Of a stretch of DNA of 64,000 bases, positions 47,489 through 56,327 are shown piece after piece. The notes below the pieces were generated by a model that saw only the letters and a program-made list of their open reading frames with translations, was not told the DNA's origin and made no database searches. Origin of the DNA: Jejuia pallidilutea (lineage in GTDB: Bacteria; Bacteroidota; Bacteroidia; Flavobacteriales; Flavobacteriaceae); contig NZ_PVEO01000002.1 in assembly GCF_002973595.1 (NCBI RefSeq), forward strand, positions 62,001 through 126,000, written 5' to 3'. Each line of letters opens with the position of its first letter. The first letter of the stretch is position 1. Position numbers and translations under genes: made by a program.

Positions 47489-49369
47489 TTAATCTTCGGA
47501 TATGCTACGAACCTTATCCAACCAAGTAAACTTTAAAATTATGGTTGTAATAGAAAAAATAGCTAGTGTAATCCACATTTTAGGATAATCTCGTATCATG
47601 AAATAAATAGGTAACAAAATCATACTCGATTGCCAAATAATACCAATAGCACAATTTAACATATCTATGCCAAAGTTATTATTTTTAGTAATGTTTTTAT
47701 CATCGGTTTTTAGTGCTTTAAGCACAGGGTTCCACCAACCCCAAGGTCTTACATTTTTGTAAAATGCTTTTAAGGTGTTCATAGAGGTTGCTGGCGTTAA
47801 CCATGTTCCTAAGAAGGAACCCAATAACGATACAAAAAATATAGCTGGAAACATGTAAATCGCAGAAATATGTGATACATTATAGAACCATGAACCTACA
47901 TCAAAATTATCTTTATTCTGATCGAGCACAAACTGAATTGTAGCAATGAAGAGACCCGACGTCATACCCCAAAAATAGCCCCAACCGTTAAAGCGCCACC
48001 AAATCCATTTTAAAAAGTTCGCAGCAACATAACCCCCATAGAGTGCACTTGTTATCCAAAGCGTTATCGCGTTTATAGAATCTGCAAAAAAGCCCATAAT
48101 AACACCAAGTATTACCACAGCAAAAGAGGCGATATGACTTGCTTTTATATAGTGTTTAGGTGTTGCATTTGTTTTAAAGTATTTTTTATAAATATCGTTT
48201 ACTATATAAGCTGGACCAGAATTTACAAATGCCGAAAATGTAGACATAAAGGCCGCCAATAAACCTGCAAGTAATAAGCCTTTTATTCCAACAGGCACAT
48301 GGTTATTAATAACATTAGGTAAAATTATTTCTAAATCGCCAAGATTTAAGGTGGGAGACACTGCCAATTCTGGAGCAATAAACACCAAGGCCAAAACAAC
48401 TATACCTCCAATAAGTAAATAGCGTGGAATGAATAAAATTAAATTTGTAAATCCACTCATGTAAGCTGCTTCTTTTACCGAGCGCGTAGATAAAATACGC
48501 TGCATATCGTAGCTTGGTGTAGGACCAGCAACACTAGCAAAAAAGCCTTTGAACAGACACATCCCTATAAATGCGCCAAACATTTTATACCCTTGTGTGT
48601 CTACCAAATTATTAAAGGCTTCAAACTTACCTGTCCAAGTACCTTCTAAAGTGTTTCCGAAGAAAATCGTGCTCCATTCAGTTGAAATAACATTTTGAAT
48701 TTCTACATCAGACACTGTAACAAAGGCATAAACTGCTATTAAAATTCCTGCAATTACCATGATACCATATTGCAATACTTCGGTTGCCACCACTGAAAAC
48801 ATACCACCTTTTATGGTGTAAATTGTAGTAAGAAAAATAATGATTAGTGCATAACTTTGACTAGATGTGAGTAGTACACTCCCATTTATTAGTAAGCTTA
48901 AATCCCAAGGTAAAATTATGGTCATGAATTTACCAACGCCTTCAAAAAAGTAAGCGATAAAACCAACAGAAGCTACTATGGCAAAAATAGCAACAATTAA
49001 ATGTGATGCTCTTCCGGATCTATCATCGCCAAAGCGTGTTAAAATCCACTCGGAACCCGTCATTATATTAGAACGCCGAATCCAAACGGCAAGGAAAACC
49101 ATTATGAATACCTGGTTCCAAATAGGCCACATCCACATAAACATAAAACTCTTGGCTCCGTAGAGAAACAAAAGTCCGACCATCCACGCGGTTCCAGAAA
49201 CATCAAACATACCGGAACCATTACTTAAGCCCAAATAGTACCATTTTATGCTTTTTCCACCTAAGAAATAAGAATTTAACCCTTTGGAGGCACGTTTAGA
49301 AACCCAAATACCAACCCCAAGTGTTAATATTACATACAGAACTATAATTAAAACATCAATAATGTCCAT
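47489..49369 (-). CDS. SSS-family sodium:solute symporter
   Basis: A 626-residue integral inner-membrane protein of the sodium:solute symporter family. The ATG at 49369 overlaps the stop of the GH92 gene by one base (TAATG), so it is chosen over an upstream frame extension. N-terminal LTLGVGIWVSKRASKGLNSYFLGGK and NGSGMFDVSGTAW are typical of the family, and about 13-14 hydrophobic segments are visible. The substrate is not readable; adjacency to GH130 suggests a mannosyl-GlcNAc disaccharide or monosaccharide. It is the second gene of the N-glycan operon. Confidence 0.92.
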   Translation of the reverse strand: MDIIDVLIIVLYVILTLGVGIWVSKRASKGLNSYFLGGKSIKWYYLGLSNGSGMFDVSGTAWMVGLLFLYGAKSFMFMWMWPIWNQVFIMVFLAVWIRRSNIMTGSEWILTRFGDDRSGRASHLIVAIFAIVASVGFIAYFFEGVGKFMTIILPWDLSLLINGSVLLTSSQSYALIIIFLTTIYTIKGGMFSVVATEVLQYGIMVIAGILIAVYAFVTVSDVEIQNVISTEWSTIFFGNTLEGTWTGKFEAFNNLVDTQGYKMFGAFIGMCLFKGFFASVAGPTPSYDMQRILSTRSVKEAAYMSGFTNLILFIPRYLLIGGIVVLALVFIAPELAVSPTLNLGDLEIILPNVINNHVPVGIKGLLLAGLLAAFMSTFSAFVNSGPAYIVNDIYKKYFKTNATPKHYIKASHIASFAVVILGVIMGFFADSINAITLWITSALYGGYVAANFLKWIWWRFNGWGYFWGMTSGLFIATIQFVLDQNKDNFDVGSWFYNVSHISAIYMFPAIFFVSLLGSFLGTWLTPATSMNTLKAFYKNVRPWGWWNPVLKALKTDDKNITKNNNFGIDMLNCAIGIIWQSSMILLPIYFMIRDYPKMWITLAIFSITTIILKFTWLDKVRSISED

Positions 49370-51621
49370 TAAAACTCGGTTTTTGTAGTCCCCCAATCTT
49401 TATTTGGAGATGCGCCCATTACAAAATGAAGTATACCGCCGTTTAAGATCGTTTCATGAGAAATTGAAGTATTATTAAAAGGCTCACCATTTAAAGTAGC
49501 AGATTGTATATAAATGTTTTTATCTGACACATGTTCTGCTTCAATAGTGAATGTTTTTCCGTTAGGTAAATTAAATGTTGAAGTATCAAAAATTGGGCTT
49601 CCAATTTCATACTCAGTTGAAGCAGGATTCATAGGATACAACCCTACAGAACTCAACACATACCACGCACTCATTTGTCCGCAATCTTCATTACCACTTA
49701 AACCATTTGGTGATGTGTTGTACTGAGAATCTAGTATTTGTCGAGACATAAACTGTGTGCGCCACGGTTTACCAACACCATTAAACATATATGCAATATG
49801 ATGACTTGGTTCGTTTCCGTGAGCATACTGCCCAATTAATCCTGAAATATCAGCAGATACGTTTGTTCCTGTAATCTCAGAACTTTCTGTAAACAGTTGC
49901 TCTAATCTTTCTGTAAATATTTCGTTCCCACCATGTAACATGGCTAAGTCTTCCACAGCATGTGGCACAAACCAGCTGTGTTGCCACGCGTTACCCTCGG
50001 TATAATCGGTATGTTCTCTATGGTTGGAGTATTTGGGGTCGAATGGTTCGTGCCAAGAAACACCATCAATAGATTTTCCTCTCATAAAGCCTGTTCCTTT
50101 ATCAAACAAATGTTCATAAGCTTTAGATCGATTTAAAAATAATTTATAGTCGTCTTCTTTTCCTAAAGCTTTAGCCATTTGTGCTACGCACCAGTCATCG
50201 TAGGCGTACTCTAGTGTAATCGTTACAGATTCATCTAATAAATTATAAGGAATGTAGCCATACTTTTTATAATGGTTTAATCCGCGTTCATCTTGCATCA
50301 TAGTGGTTTTCATGGCTTCATAGGCTTTTTCAGCATCAAACCCTTTTATACCTTTTAAATAAGCCTCTACAATAACAGGAATAGAATGATACCCCGTCAT
50401 GGTATTGGTTTCATTGGCATAAAGTGTCCAAACGGGTAATATGTTTTTAGTTTCGTAATACGACAACATAGAATTTATAATATCTGAAACCACATTCGGC
50501 GACGTTAACGTTAACAAAGGGTGTTCTGCCCTAAAGGTATCCCATAAGGACAGTGTGGAATACGCCGTAAAATCTTTGGCAGTTGCAATCTCATCATTCT
50601 CTTTTCGGTATTCACCATTTTTATCACTAAATGTAACAGGTGCAACGTGCGCATGGTACATCGCCGTGTAGAATATTGTTTTAAGCGAATCGGTATCAGT
50701 ATCTACAGTAATTTTAGATAACACCTCATTCCAAGTGTTTTCGGCTTTTGCCTTTACGCTTTCAAACTCAAAACCAGATGCTTCTAAATTAGCTTTAGCA
50801 TTTTCAATACCAACCGAAGACAGCGCTACTTTTACCTGTAACTCATTATTTTCAATATCATTAAAAAACAATTGTGCCGCAGTTTTTACACCTTTAATAT
50901 CTTTGGTATCAACACTTTTATTATCTGCAGCTAAATGATAGCCAATTATGGGTTTTGAGAACTTTGCTACAAAAAACACTTTTTGGTTTTTTGCCCACCC
51001 TGTACTAAATCTATGTCCAGAAATGGTAAAGTCGTCCTCTACTTTTAACCCAGAACTTGTGGCTTTATCCCAATTTATGGCGAACCCTAAATCTATAACT
51101 ACAGATTGTTCGTCGTTAGCTTTAAATGTATACTTATGGTAAGCTGTTCGTTTAGATGTTGTTAATTCTACATTTATATTATGGTCTTCTAAATACACCT
51201 GATAATATCCTGGAGAAGCATTTTCATTTTTATGATTATATAATGATTTATAATCTAACGAATCTCTAGATTTCGGCATCTTTACAATATTTACCTCTTT
51301 GTTTACTGGCATAAATATTATATCGGCCAAATCGCCAATACCAGTACCACTTAATGCTAAGTGACTAAAACCAACAGCAATAGAATCTGAATAATGATAG
51401 CCAGAACACCAGTCCCAACCGCTAATACCATTTACAGGCGTAACTTGCAACATTCCAAAAGGTACCGTTGCACCTGGGTAAGTATGCCCATGGCCACCAG
51501 TTCCTATAAAAGGATTTACATATTTTGTTAAAATTTGTGTGTTGTTGTGGTTTTTACTAATATTTTTGCTGCAACTAACTGCAAAAAGAATGAGTGTAAA
51601 AAGTAGTATTACTTGTTTCAT
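49369..51621 (-). CDS. GH92 alpha-mannosidase (lipoprotein), first gene of the N-glycan operon
   Basis: A 750-residue GH92 lipoprotein (LFAVSC, Cys17). Motifs: YVNPFIGTGGHGHTYPGATVPFG, GFSHLALSGTGIGDLAD, MYHAHVAPVTFSD, GNEDCGQMSAWYV, and a C-terminal beta-domain. It matches the standard GH92 pattern most closely of the three copies. It starts 127 bp from the divergent histidine kinase gene; a 14-bp candidate operator lies 61 bp upstream of its ATG. As first gene it may set the expression level of the whole nine-gene operon. Confidence 0.95.
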   Translation of the reverse strand: MKQVILLFTLILFAVSCSKNISKNHNNTQILTKYVNPFIGTGGHGHTYPGATVPFGMLQVTPVNGISGWDWCSGYHYSDSIAVGFSHLALSGTGIGDLADIIFMPVNKEVNIVKMPKSRDSLDYKSLYNHKNENASPGYYQVYLEDHNINVELTTSKRTAYHKYTFKANDEQSVVIDLGFAINWDKATSSGLKVEDDFTISGHRFSTGWAKNQKVFFVAKFSKPIIGYHLAADNKSVDTKDIKGVKTAAQLFFNDIENNELQVKVALSSVGIENAKANLEASGFEFESVKAKAENTWNEVLSKITVDTDTDSLKTIFYTAMYHAHVAPVTFSDKNGEYRKENDEIATAKDFTAYSTLSLWDTFRAEHPLLTLTSPNVVSDIINSMLSYYETKNILPVWTLYANETNTMTGYHSIPVIVEAYLKGIKGFDAEKAYEAMKTTMMQDERGLNHYKKYGYIPYNLLDESVTITLEYAYDDWCVAQMAKALGKEDDYKLFLNRSKAYEHLFDKGTGFMRGKSIDGVSWHEPFDPKYSNHREHTDYTEGNAWQHSWFVPHAVEDLAMLHGGNEIFTERLEQLFTESSEITGTNVSADISGLIGQYAHGNEPSHHIAYMFNGVGKPWRTQFMSRQILDSQYNTSPNGLSGNEDCGQMSAWYVLSSVGLYPMNPASTEYEIGSPIFDTSTFNLPNGKTFTIEAEHVSDKNIYIQSATLNGEPFNNTSISHETILNGGILHFVMGASPNKDWGTTKTEF

Positions 51622-51681
51622 TTAGGTTTTAGCATATTGATTTTATAAAATTTCATAATTTTAGTTATTAATGAAAGTAAT

Positions 51682-51695
51682 TTAGACGGATAACA
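51682..51695 (-). promoter_or_regulatory. candidate LytTR-regulon operator, N-glycan operon
   Basis: Minus-strand TGTTATCCGTCTAA in the gap between the divergent GH92 and histidine kinase genes, 61 bp before the GH92 ATG, the same distance as at both LamG genes. No clear TAnnTTTG box is at the expected spacing here. A shared position between divergent genes would also allow feedback on the regulator genes. Confidence 0.6.
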
Positions 51696-51748
51696 TAAGA
51701 ACTCGGCTAAACATCAAAAAAATAAACGACAAAGCTTTTTTATTTAGA

Positions 51749-52807
51749 ATGAAATTTAACTCAAACCAAAACTACAGAATATCAATATTTCATCATGTTA
51801 TATTTTGGTCGGTATATTTCCTATTCAATGTATTTAAATGGGGAAGTTATTTTGATGATTACGTATATTCTATTAAAACAAACTTATTTGGTTTCCCAAT
51901 CCACATGATCTTATGTTATTTCAACATATATTACTTAATGCCAAAATTTGTTTTTAAAAAAAGATACTTACCCTATATTATTATGATACTATCTGCCATA
52001 TTTATTATGGTAATAGTAAAATTTAACCTCACCTATTATTTAGTTAGTAATAATGTATGGCCCGAAGGCCCCGTACCTACAAACACGCTTACCCTTAACT
52101 ATGTTATTGATATGATGATTGGCGAACTTTACGTTATTACCTTTGTTACCGCCATTAAAATAACTTTAGACTTTTTAAAGGAACACAAACGGGTTGCCGA
52201 TTTGGAAAAAGCACAACTAGAAACAGAACTTTTGTTTTTAAAAACACAAATATCACCACATTTCTTTTTCAATACTCTTAACAACATATACTCTTTAGCT
52301 GTAGAAAATTCTAATAAAACACCTAAAATTATTCTAAAACTATCAGAATTAATGCGCTACCTCTTGTACGATACTGCTAGCAAAAGACAAAGCTTGGAAA
52401 ACGAAATACTCTGCATACAAAATTATATAGACTTAGAACGTATTCGCCATAACGATCAACTAGAAATAAACATGTCTATATCTGGCGATATACAAGACAA
52501 AGAAATAGCACCCATATTACTTTTATCGTTTATTGAAAACGCTTTTAAACATGGCGCCCATAAAAACATTGGAAACGTTAAAATTGATATAAGCTTAACC
52601 ATTAGAAAAGATTTTCTTTACTTTAGGATAGCCAATCCTATGCCCTCGAAAACTGAACATGAAGAACGTTTTAGTCACTCTAGCGGTATAGGCTTAGAAA
52701 ATGTAAAAAAACGACTAGCATTAGGGTACCATAAAAATGACTACAAGCTTATTATAAAAAATGTAAAAAATAAGTTTGTTGTAAAACTCAAAATAAAAGT
52801 AACTTAA
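51749..52807 (+). CDS. LytS-type sensor histidine kinase
   Basis: A 352-residue membrane sensor kinase. Four hydrophobic segments (about 12-30, 46-64, 74-97 and 115-140) precede a coiled stretch and the His_kinase domain, with the phosphoacceptor His171 in KTQISPHFFFNTLNN. An ATPase region follows (LLSFIENAFKHGAHK, GIGLENVKKRL). There is no large periplasmic sensor domain, unlike the hybrid two-component regulators usual for PULs. Its partner is the response regulator 55 nt downstream. What it senses is unknown; a membrane-embedded or indirect signal is likely. Confidence 0.93.
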   Translation: MKFNSNQNYRISIFHHVIFWSVYFLFNVFKWGSYFDDYVYSIKTNLFGFPIHMILCYFNIYYLMPKFVFKKRYLPYIIMILSAIFIMVIVKFNLTYYLVSNNVWPEGPVPTNTLTLNYVIDMMIGELYVITFVTAIKITLDFLKEHKRVADLEKAQLETELLFLKTQISPHFFFNTLNNIYSLAVENSNKTPKIILKLSELMRYLLYDTASKRQSLENEILCIQNYIDLERIRHNDQLEINMSISGDIQDKEIAPILLLSFIENAFKHGAHKNIGNVKIDISLTIRKDFLYFRIANPMPSKTEHEERFSHSSGIGLENVKKRLALGYHKNDYKLIIKNVKNKFVVKLKIKVT

Positions 52808-52862
52808 TGTTATTTTTCAGCATTTTTAAAAATAAATCAACAGAACAAAAAAGTTAATAGCA

Positions 52863-53573
52863 ATGAAAATAAAATGTTTAATAGTAGATGATGAGCCCTT
52901 GGCAATTAATGTTATTAAAAAATACCTAGAACAAATAGAGGAATTTGAGGTAATTAATACATTTACCAATGCTATAGATAGCTTAAACTTTTTAAAAACA
53001 AATGCTGTTGACGTTATTTTTTTAGATATAAACATGCCTGTTCTAGATGGCATTAATTTTATAAAAAGTTTAGAAAATCCACCCATGGTAATCATTACAA
53101 CTGCCTATAAAGAATTTGCAGTTGAAACTTATGAATTAGATGTATTGGATTATTTAATAAAGCCTATTGAGTTTCCTAGGTTTATGAAGGCCCTAAACAA
53201 AGTTAACAGAAGGCTCGAAAACAATAAAGCTATTTACGATACAACTAAGGAACGCCCCTATCTTTTTGTTAAAGTTGATAAAAAGAAAATGAAAAAAATA
53301 TTTTTGGACGAAATATTAACCGTTGAGTCCTTAAAAGATTACTTAAAAATTAATACTACTACAGGAAAGTATATTATACATAGTACCTTATCTGATTTTA
53401 CCGATTTACTACCATCCAGAGACTTTATAAGAATACATAGATCTTATACAATTGCTATTGACAAAATTGATGCCGTAGAAGGTAATAGTGTTGAAATAGA
53501 AGGTCTTAGATATGTTATAGGACGATCTTACATTGAAGCAGTAAAACAGAAAATATTAAATTCTTCTATATAG
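52863..53573 (+). CDS. LytTR-family response regulator
   Basis: A 236-residue regulator: receiver domain (1-120; VDDEP at 8-12, phosphoacceptor Asp55 in FLDINMP, conserved Lys in IKP) and a LytTR DNA-binding domain (about 135-236; ESLKDYLKI, RIHRSYTIAIDKI, GRSYIEAVKQK). LytTR proteins bind pairs of short direct repeats upstream of promoters. The 14-bp element repeated at this locus is the natural candidate target, but binding is inferred. It is the only transcription factor gene in the window. Confidence 0.94.
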   Translation: MKIKCLIVDDEPLAINVIKKYLEQIEEFEVINTFTNAIDSLNFLKTNAVDVIFLDINMPVLDGINFIKSLENPPMVIITTAYKEFAVETYELDVLDYLIKPIEFPRFMKALNKVNRRLENNKAIYDTTKERPYLFVKVDKKKMKKIFLDEILTVESLKDYLKINTTTGKYIIHSTLSDFTDLLPSRDFIRIHRSYTIAIDKIDAVEGNSVEIEGLRYVIGRSYIEAVKQKILNSSI

Positions 53574-53723
53574 AATACATCTTGCCTTTACTTTAAATGT
53601 TTTTTATCCTGTGTTATTTTTATGAGTGTTTTTTCACCCTTTTATATGCTGGCGTTTTAACCAAAGTAACCCCTTAAAAACCAAATAGTTTAGCTTAACA
53701 ACAATGCCTCATCGTTTGTACTT

Positions 53724-53737
53724 AGTTGTCTGTCTAT
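53724..53737 (+). promoter_or_regulatory. candidate LytTR-regulon operator, PNGase gene
   Basis: Plus-strand AGTTGTCTGTCTAT, 83 bp before the ATG of the large PNGase-like gene. It is the weakest match to the consensus (last base T). No convincing TAnnTTTG box was found at the spacing of 28-29 bp. The remainder of the 246-bp gap is AT-rich. Confidence 0.5.
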
Positions 53738-53819
53738 ACATTTACAGCATTTAGGGAAAAAATTAGATAGATACTTCTATTCTTTCTACATTAACTGTTT
53801 TAATCCTAAACAACATTTA

Positions 53820-56327
53820 ATGATGAAAAAATTACTTAAAAATTTAATGTTCATAATTTTGTTGGTTACTTCGTTTGTCACCTTCGGTCAGGCTAGTTTT
53901 CATTTTATAAATACACCTGCAGAATTTCATCCAGACGGTACTTTAGCTACTTCTTCACCCATTATTTTTGAGTTTCGTAATGTGCCTAATGATGCCAACA
54001 ACCTTATTAGTCTACGTTTTTATTTATATCCGAATGAAGATCCGCTTAGAGCATTTGATGATAATGGCGACCCCATTAATGATAATGTAAACTGGACAGG
54101 AGGCAATGATAAGATGAATATGTTGATGGGACTTTTAAATGATGCTGATGTAAATAATGGATTTTACAGAACAGAAACGGTAAATAATGGCGATGGTACC
54201 TTTACAAAAACCTATACCGTTTTTAATGTTTCCAATAATGGATCTGGCGATACTTATAAAAACGGAGGTATTGAAGATGGCGCCCATTATGCCCCTATAA
54301 TAAGAGTTGTACATGCTAACGGACAACCACGATACAATAATTCAGGAGTGCTGGGAATGGGTAATGGAAATAACCCACTTATAGTAGATCAAGCAACTTT
54401 AGATCAAAGTCCAGATATTATTGCTACCCACTTTGCATTTTCATATTATCCCCCAGAAGAAAACCAAACTACGGGCAATGGAGAATTTCCGCATATTACA
54501 GCAAACTCCTCCATTGATTTACTGGGAAGTGGAGATGGCTCTGGTAAACAAAACCAAATCATAACATTTGACCCGATAGGAAAGAAAAGTACCACTTCGT
54601 CGCCTTTTAATGTTACAGCCTCTTCTACTTCGGGTTTAACAAATATAACCTACAGTGTAGAATCTGGACCTGCAACAATAAGCGGTAATACCGTAACTTT
54701 AAATGGCTCAGTTGGAACCGTTACCTTAAAAGCGGAGCAGGATGGCAATGACGATTTTAATCCTGCTGAAACCTTTCAACAATTTGAAGTGATAGACCTT
54801 AGTACCTTCTCACCTTCCATTTCAACTCGACTAACAGAGGATTACCCTATAGAAATGCCATCATTTTATGCTTATCCTATTTATATAACATCTGCAATAG
54901 AAGAAGCCGAATTAATAGCTATAAATAATATAGAAGTTACGGTTGATGGTACCCCAATTACAGTTACAGATGAAAACAATTTACATTATGCACTGTGGAC
55001 ACCCAATGCTTATGGATTTCATACTATAAACATTACTGCCTATGGCTCTAACGGCATTAATACAACAATAACTAAAATTATTGAGGTAACTAATTCCATA
55101 AGTACCCAAAACGTTACAACCCTAGATGACGTTGTTATAGAGTTTAACAAAGAAAATAGCCGTAATTTCTATGGAACATATACAATGCCGCAGCATGTTG
55201 GTAGTTACAACCAAATTATTGCAAATTTATTGGTAGAATGTCCATCGGAAACAGGAGACTGTGATGATTGGGACCGTAGAGCATTTATTGACGTTAAGGG
55301 GCCAGATGGTAATTGGATTCAAATTATTCGATATATTACGCCCTATGGCGTAGGTTGTAATCATGCAATTGATTTAACCGATTATGCTAGCCTACTTCAA
55401 GGTGAAGTTGAATTTAGAATGTTTATTGACACTTGGGGAACAGGTGGTTGGCAAATATCTCTGGATTTTGATTTTCAACAGGGGTCACCCCAATATTTAT
55501 ATTCTAATGTTGATGAATTGTGGGATGGTTTCTGGGATCTTGGAGATCCAAATAATCTACAGCCTATTCCTGTTGTTAATTATAGTTACAACAGTAACGT
55601 AGAGAGTTCTCATTTGCGTCTATCAAATACTGGTCATGGCTGGGGAAGTAATAATTCTCAAAATGCTGCTGAGTTTTATGAGGCTACCAACTATATAGAT
55701 GTTGATGGCATACAAAATTACACACAACATTTATGGAACACGTGTAACCCAAATCCAGATAATTGTAGCCCTCAAAATGGCACTTGGAGATTTAATAGAG
55801 CGGGCTGGTGTCCTGGTACAATTGCGCCTCCTGACATTATAGATATGACGCCTCAAATTTCTAAAGGCACTGTAGATTTTAGGTATAGACTAGACCCTTC
55901 ATATGTTGATGAATGTCATCCAAACAACCCTAATTGTATTACTGGTGTAACTTGTAGTGATTGTAATGATGGATTTAACCCTAGATACCATATTGATGGA
56001 CAACTCATTAATTTTAGTAATACACCTTTAGTTCAAGGAACTTTAGATGTTACAACAATTAATAACACTGCTAACTACAAGTTGCACGCGTATCCAAATC
56101 CATCAAATGGTATTTTTCAAATATCGAGCTCAAGTCCATCTAATATTGGTAAATCTGTAATGTATGTAGTAACTGTTTCAGGTGAAATTATAAAATCTTA
56201 TTATTTCAATTCTGCTGAAGAACTAAACAATACCACATTCAATTTGTCATCATTAGCTAAAGGGCTTTATTTTGTTACTATAGAAAACAATGCTGGCCAA
56301 GGTAATTTAAAACTAATTATTGAATAA
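53820..56327 (+). CDS. large PNGase F-like protein, T9SS-secreted
   Basis: An 835-residue secreted protein. Signal peptide 1-23; an N-terminal region (about 26-230) I do not recognise; an Ig-like beta segment (about 245-325); another beta region (about 330-425); the PNGase-like part (about 430-745); and a T9SS sorting domain (about 755-835; AYPNPSNGIFQI...GLYFVTI). Landmarks: CDDWDR with Asp485 (PNGase F Asp60), RYITPYGVG, FIDTW with Asp537 where PNGase F has Glu118, NAAEF with Glu618 (Glu206), and RAGWCPG. Cysteine-rich segments in the C-terminal half suggest disulphides, fitting an extracellular protein. Likely the surface enzyme that frees N-glycans; the assignment is by motif comparison from memory. 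Confidence 0.84.
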   Translation: MMKKLLKNLMFIILLVTSFVTFGQASFHFINTPAEFHPDGTLATSSPIIFEFRNVPNDANNLISLRFYLYPNEDPLRAFDDNGDPINDNVNWTGGNDKMNMLMGLLNDADVNNGFYRTETVNNGDGTFTKTYTVFNVSNNGSGDTYKNGGIEDGAHYAPIIRVVHANGQPRYNNSGVLGMGNGNNPLIVDQATLDQSPDIIATHFAFSYYPPEENQTTGNGEFPHITANSSIDLLGSGDGSGKQNQIITFDPIGKKSTTSSPFNVTASSTSGLTNITYSVESGPATISGNTVTLNGSVGTVTLKAEQDGNDDFNPAETFQQFEVIDLSTFSPSISTRLTEDYPIEMPSFYAYPIYITSAIEEAELIAINNIEVTVDGTPITVTDENNLHYALWTPNAYGFHTINITAYGSNGINTTITKIIEVTNSISTQNVTTLDDVVIEFNKENSRNFYGTYTMPQHVGSYNQIIANLLVECPSETGDCDDWDRRAFIDVKGPDGNWIQIIRYITPYGVGCNHAIDLTDYASLLQGEVEFRMFIDTWGTGGWQISLDFDFQQGSPQYLYSNVDELWDGFWDLGDPNNLQPIPVVNYSYNSNVESSHLRLSNTGHGWGSNNSQNAAEFYEATNYIDVDGIQNYTQHLWNTCNPNPDNCSPQNGTWRFNRAGWCPGTIAPPDIIDMTPQISKGTVDFRYRLDPSYVDECHPNNPNCITGVTCSDCNDGFNPRYHIDGQLINFSNTPLVQGTLDVTTINNTANYKLHAYPNPSNGIFQISSSSPSNIGKSVMYVVTVSGEIIKSYYFNSAEELNNTTFNLSSLAKGLYFVTIENNAGQGNLKLIIE

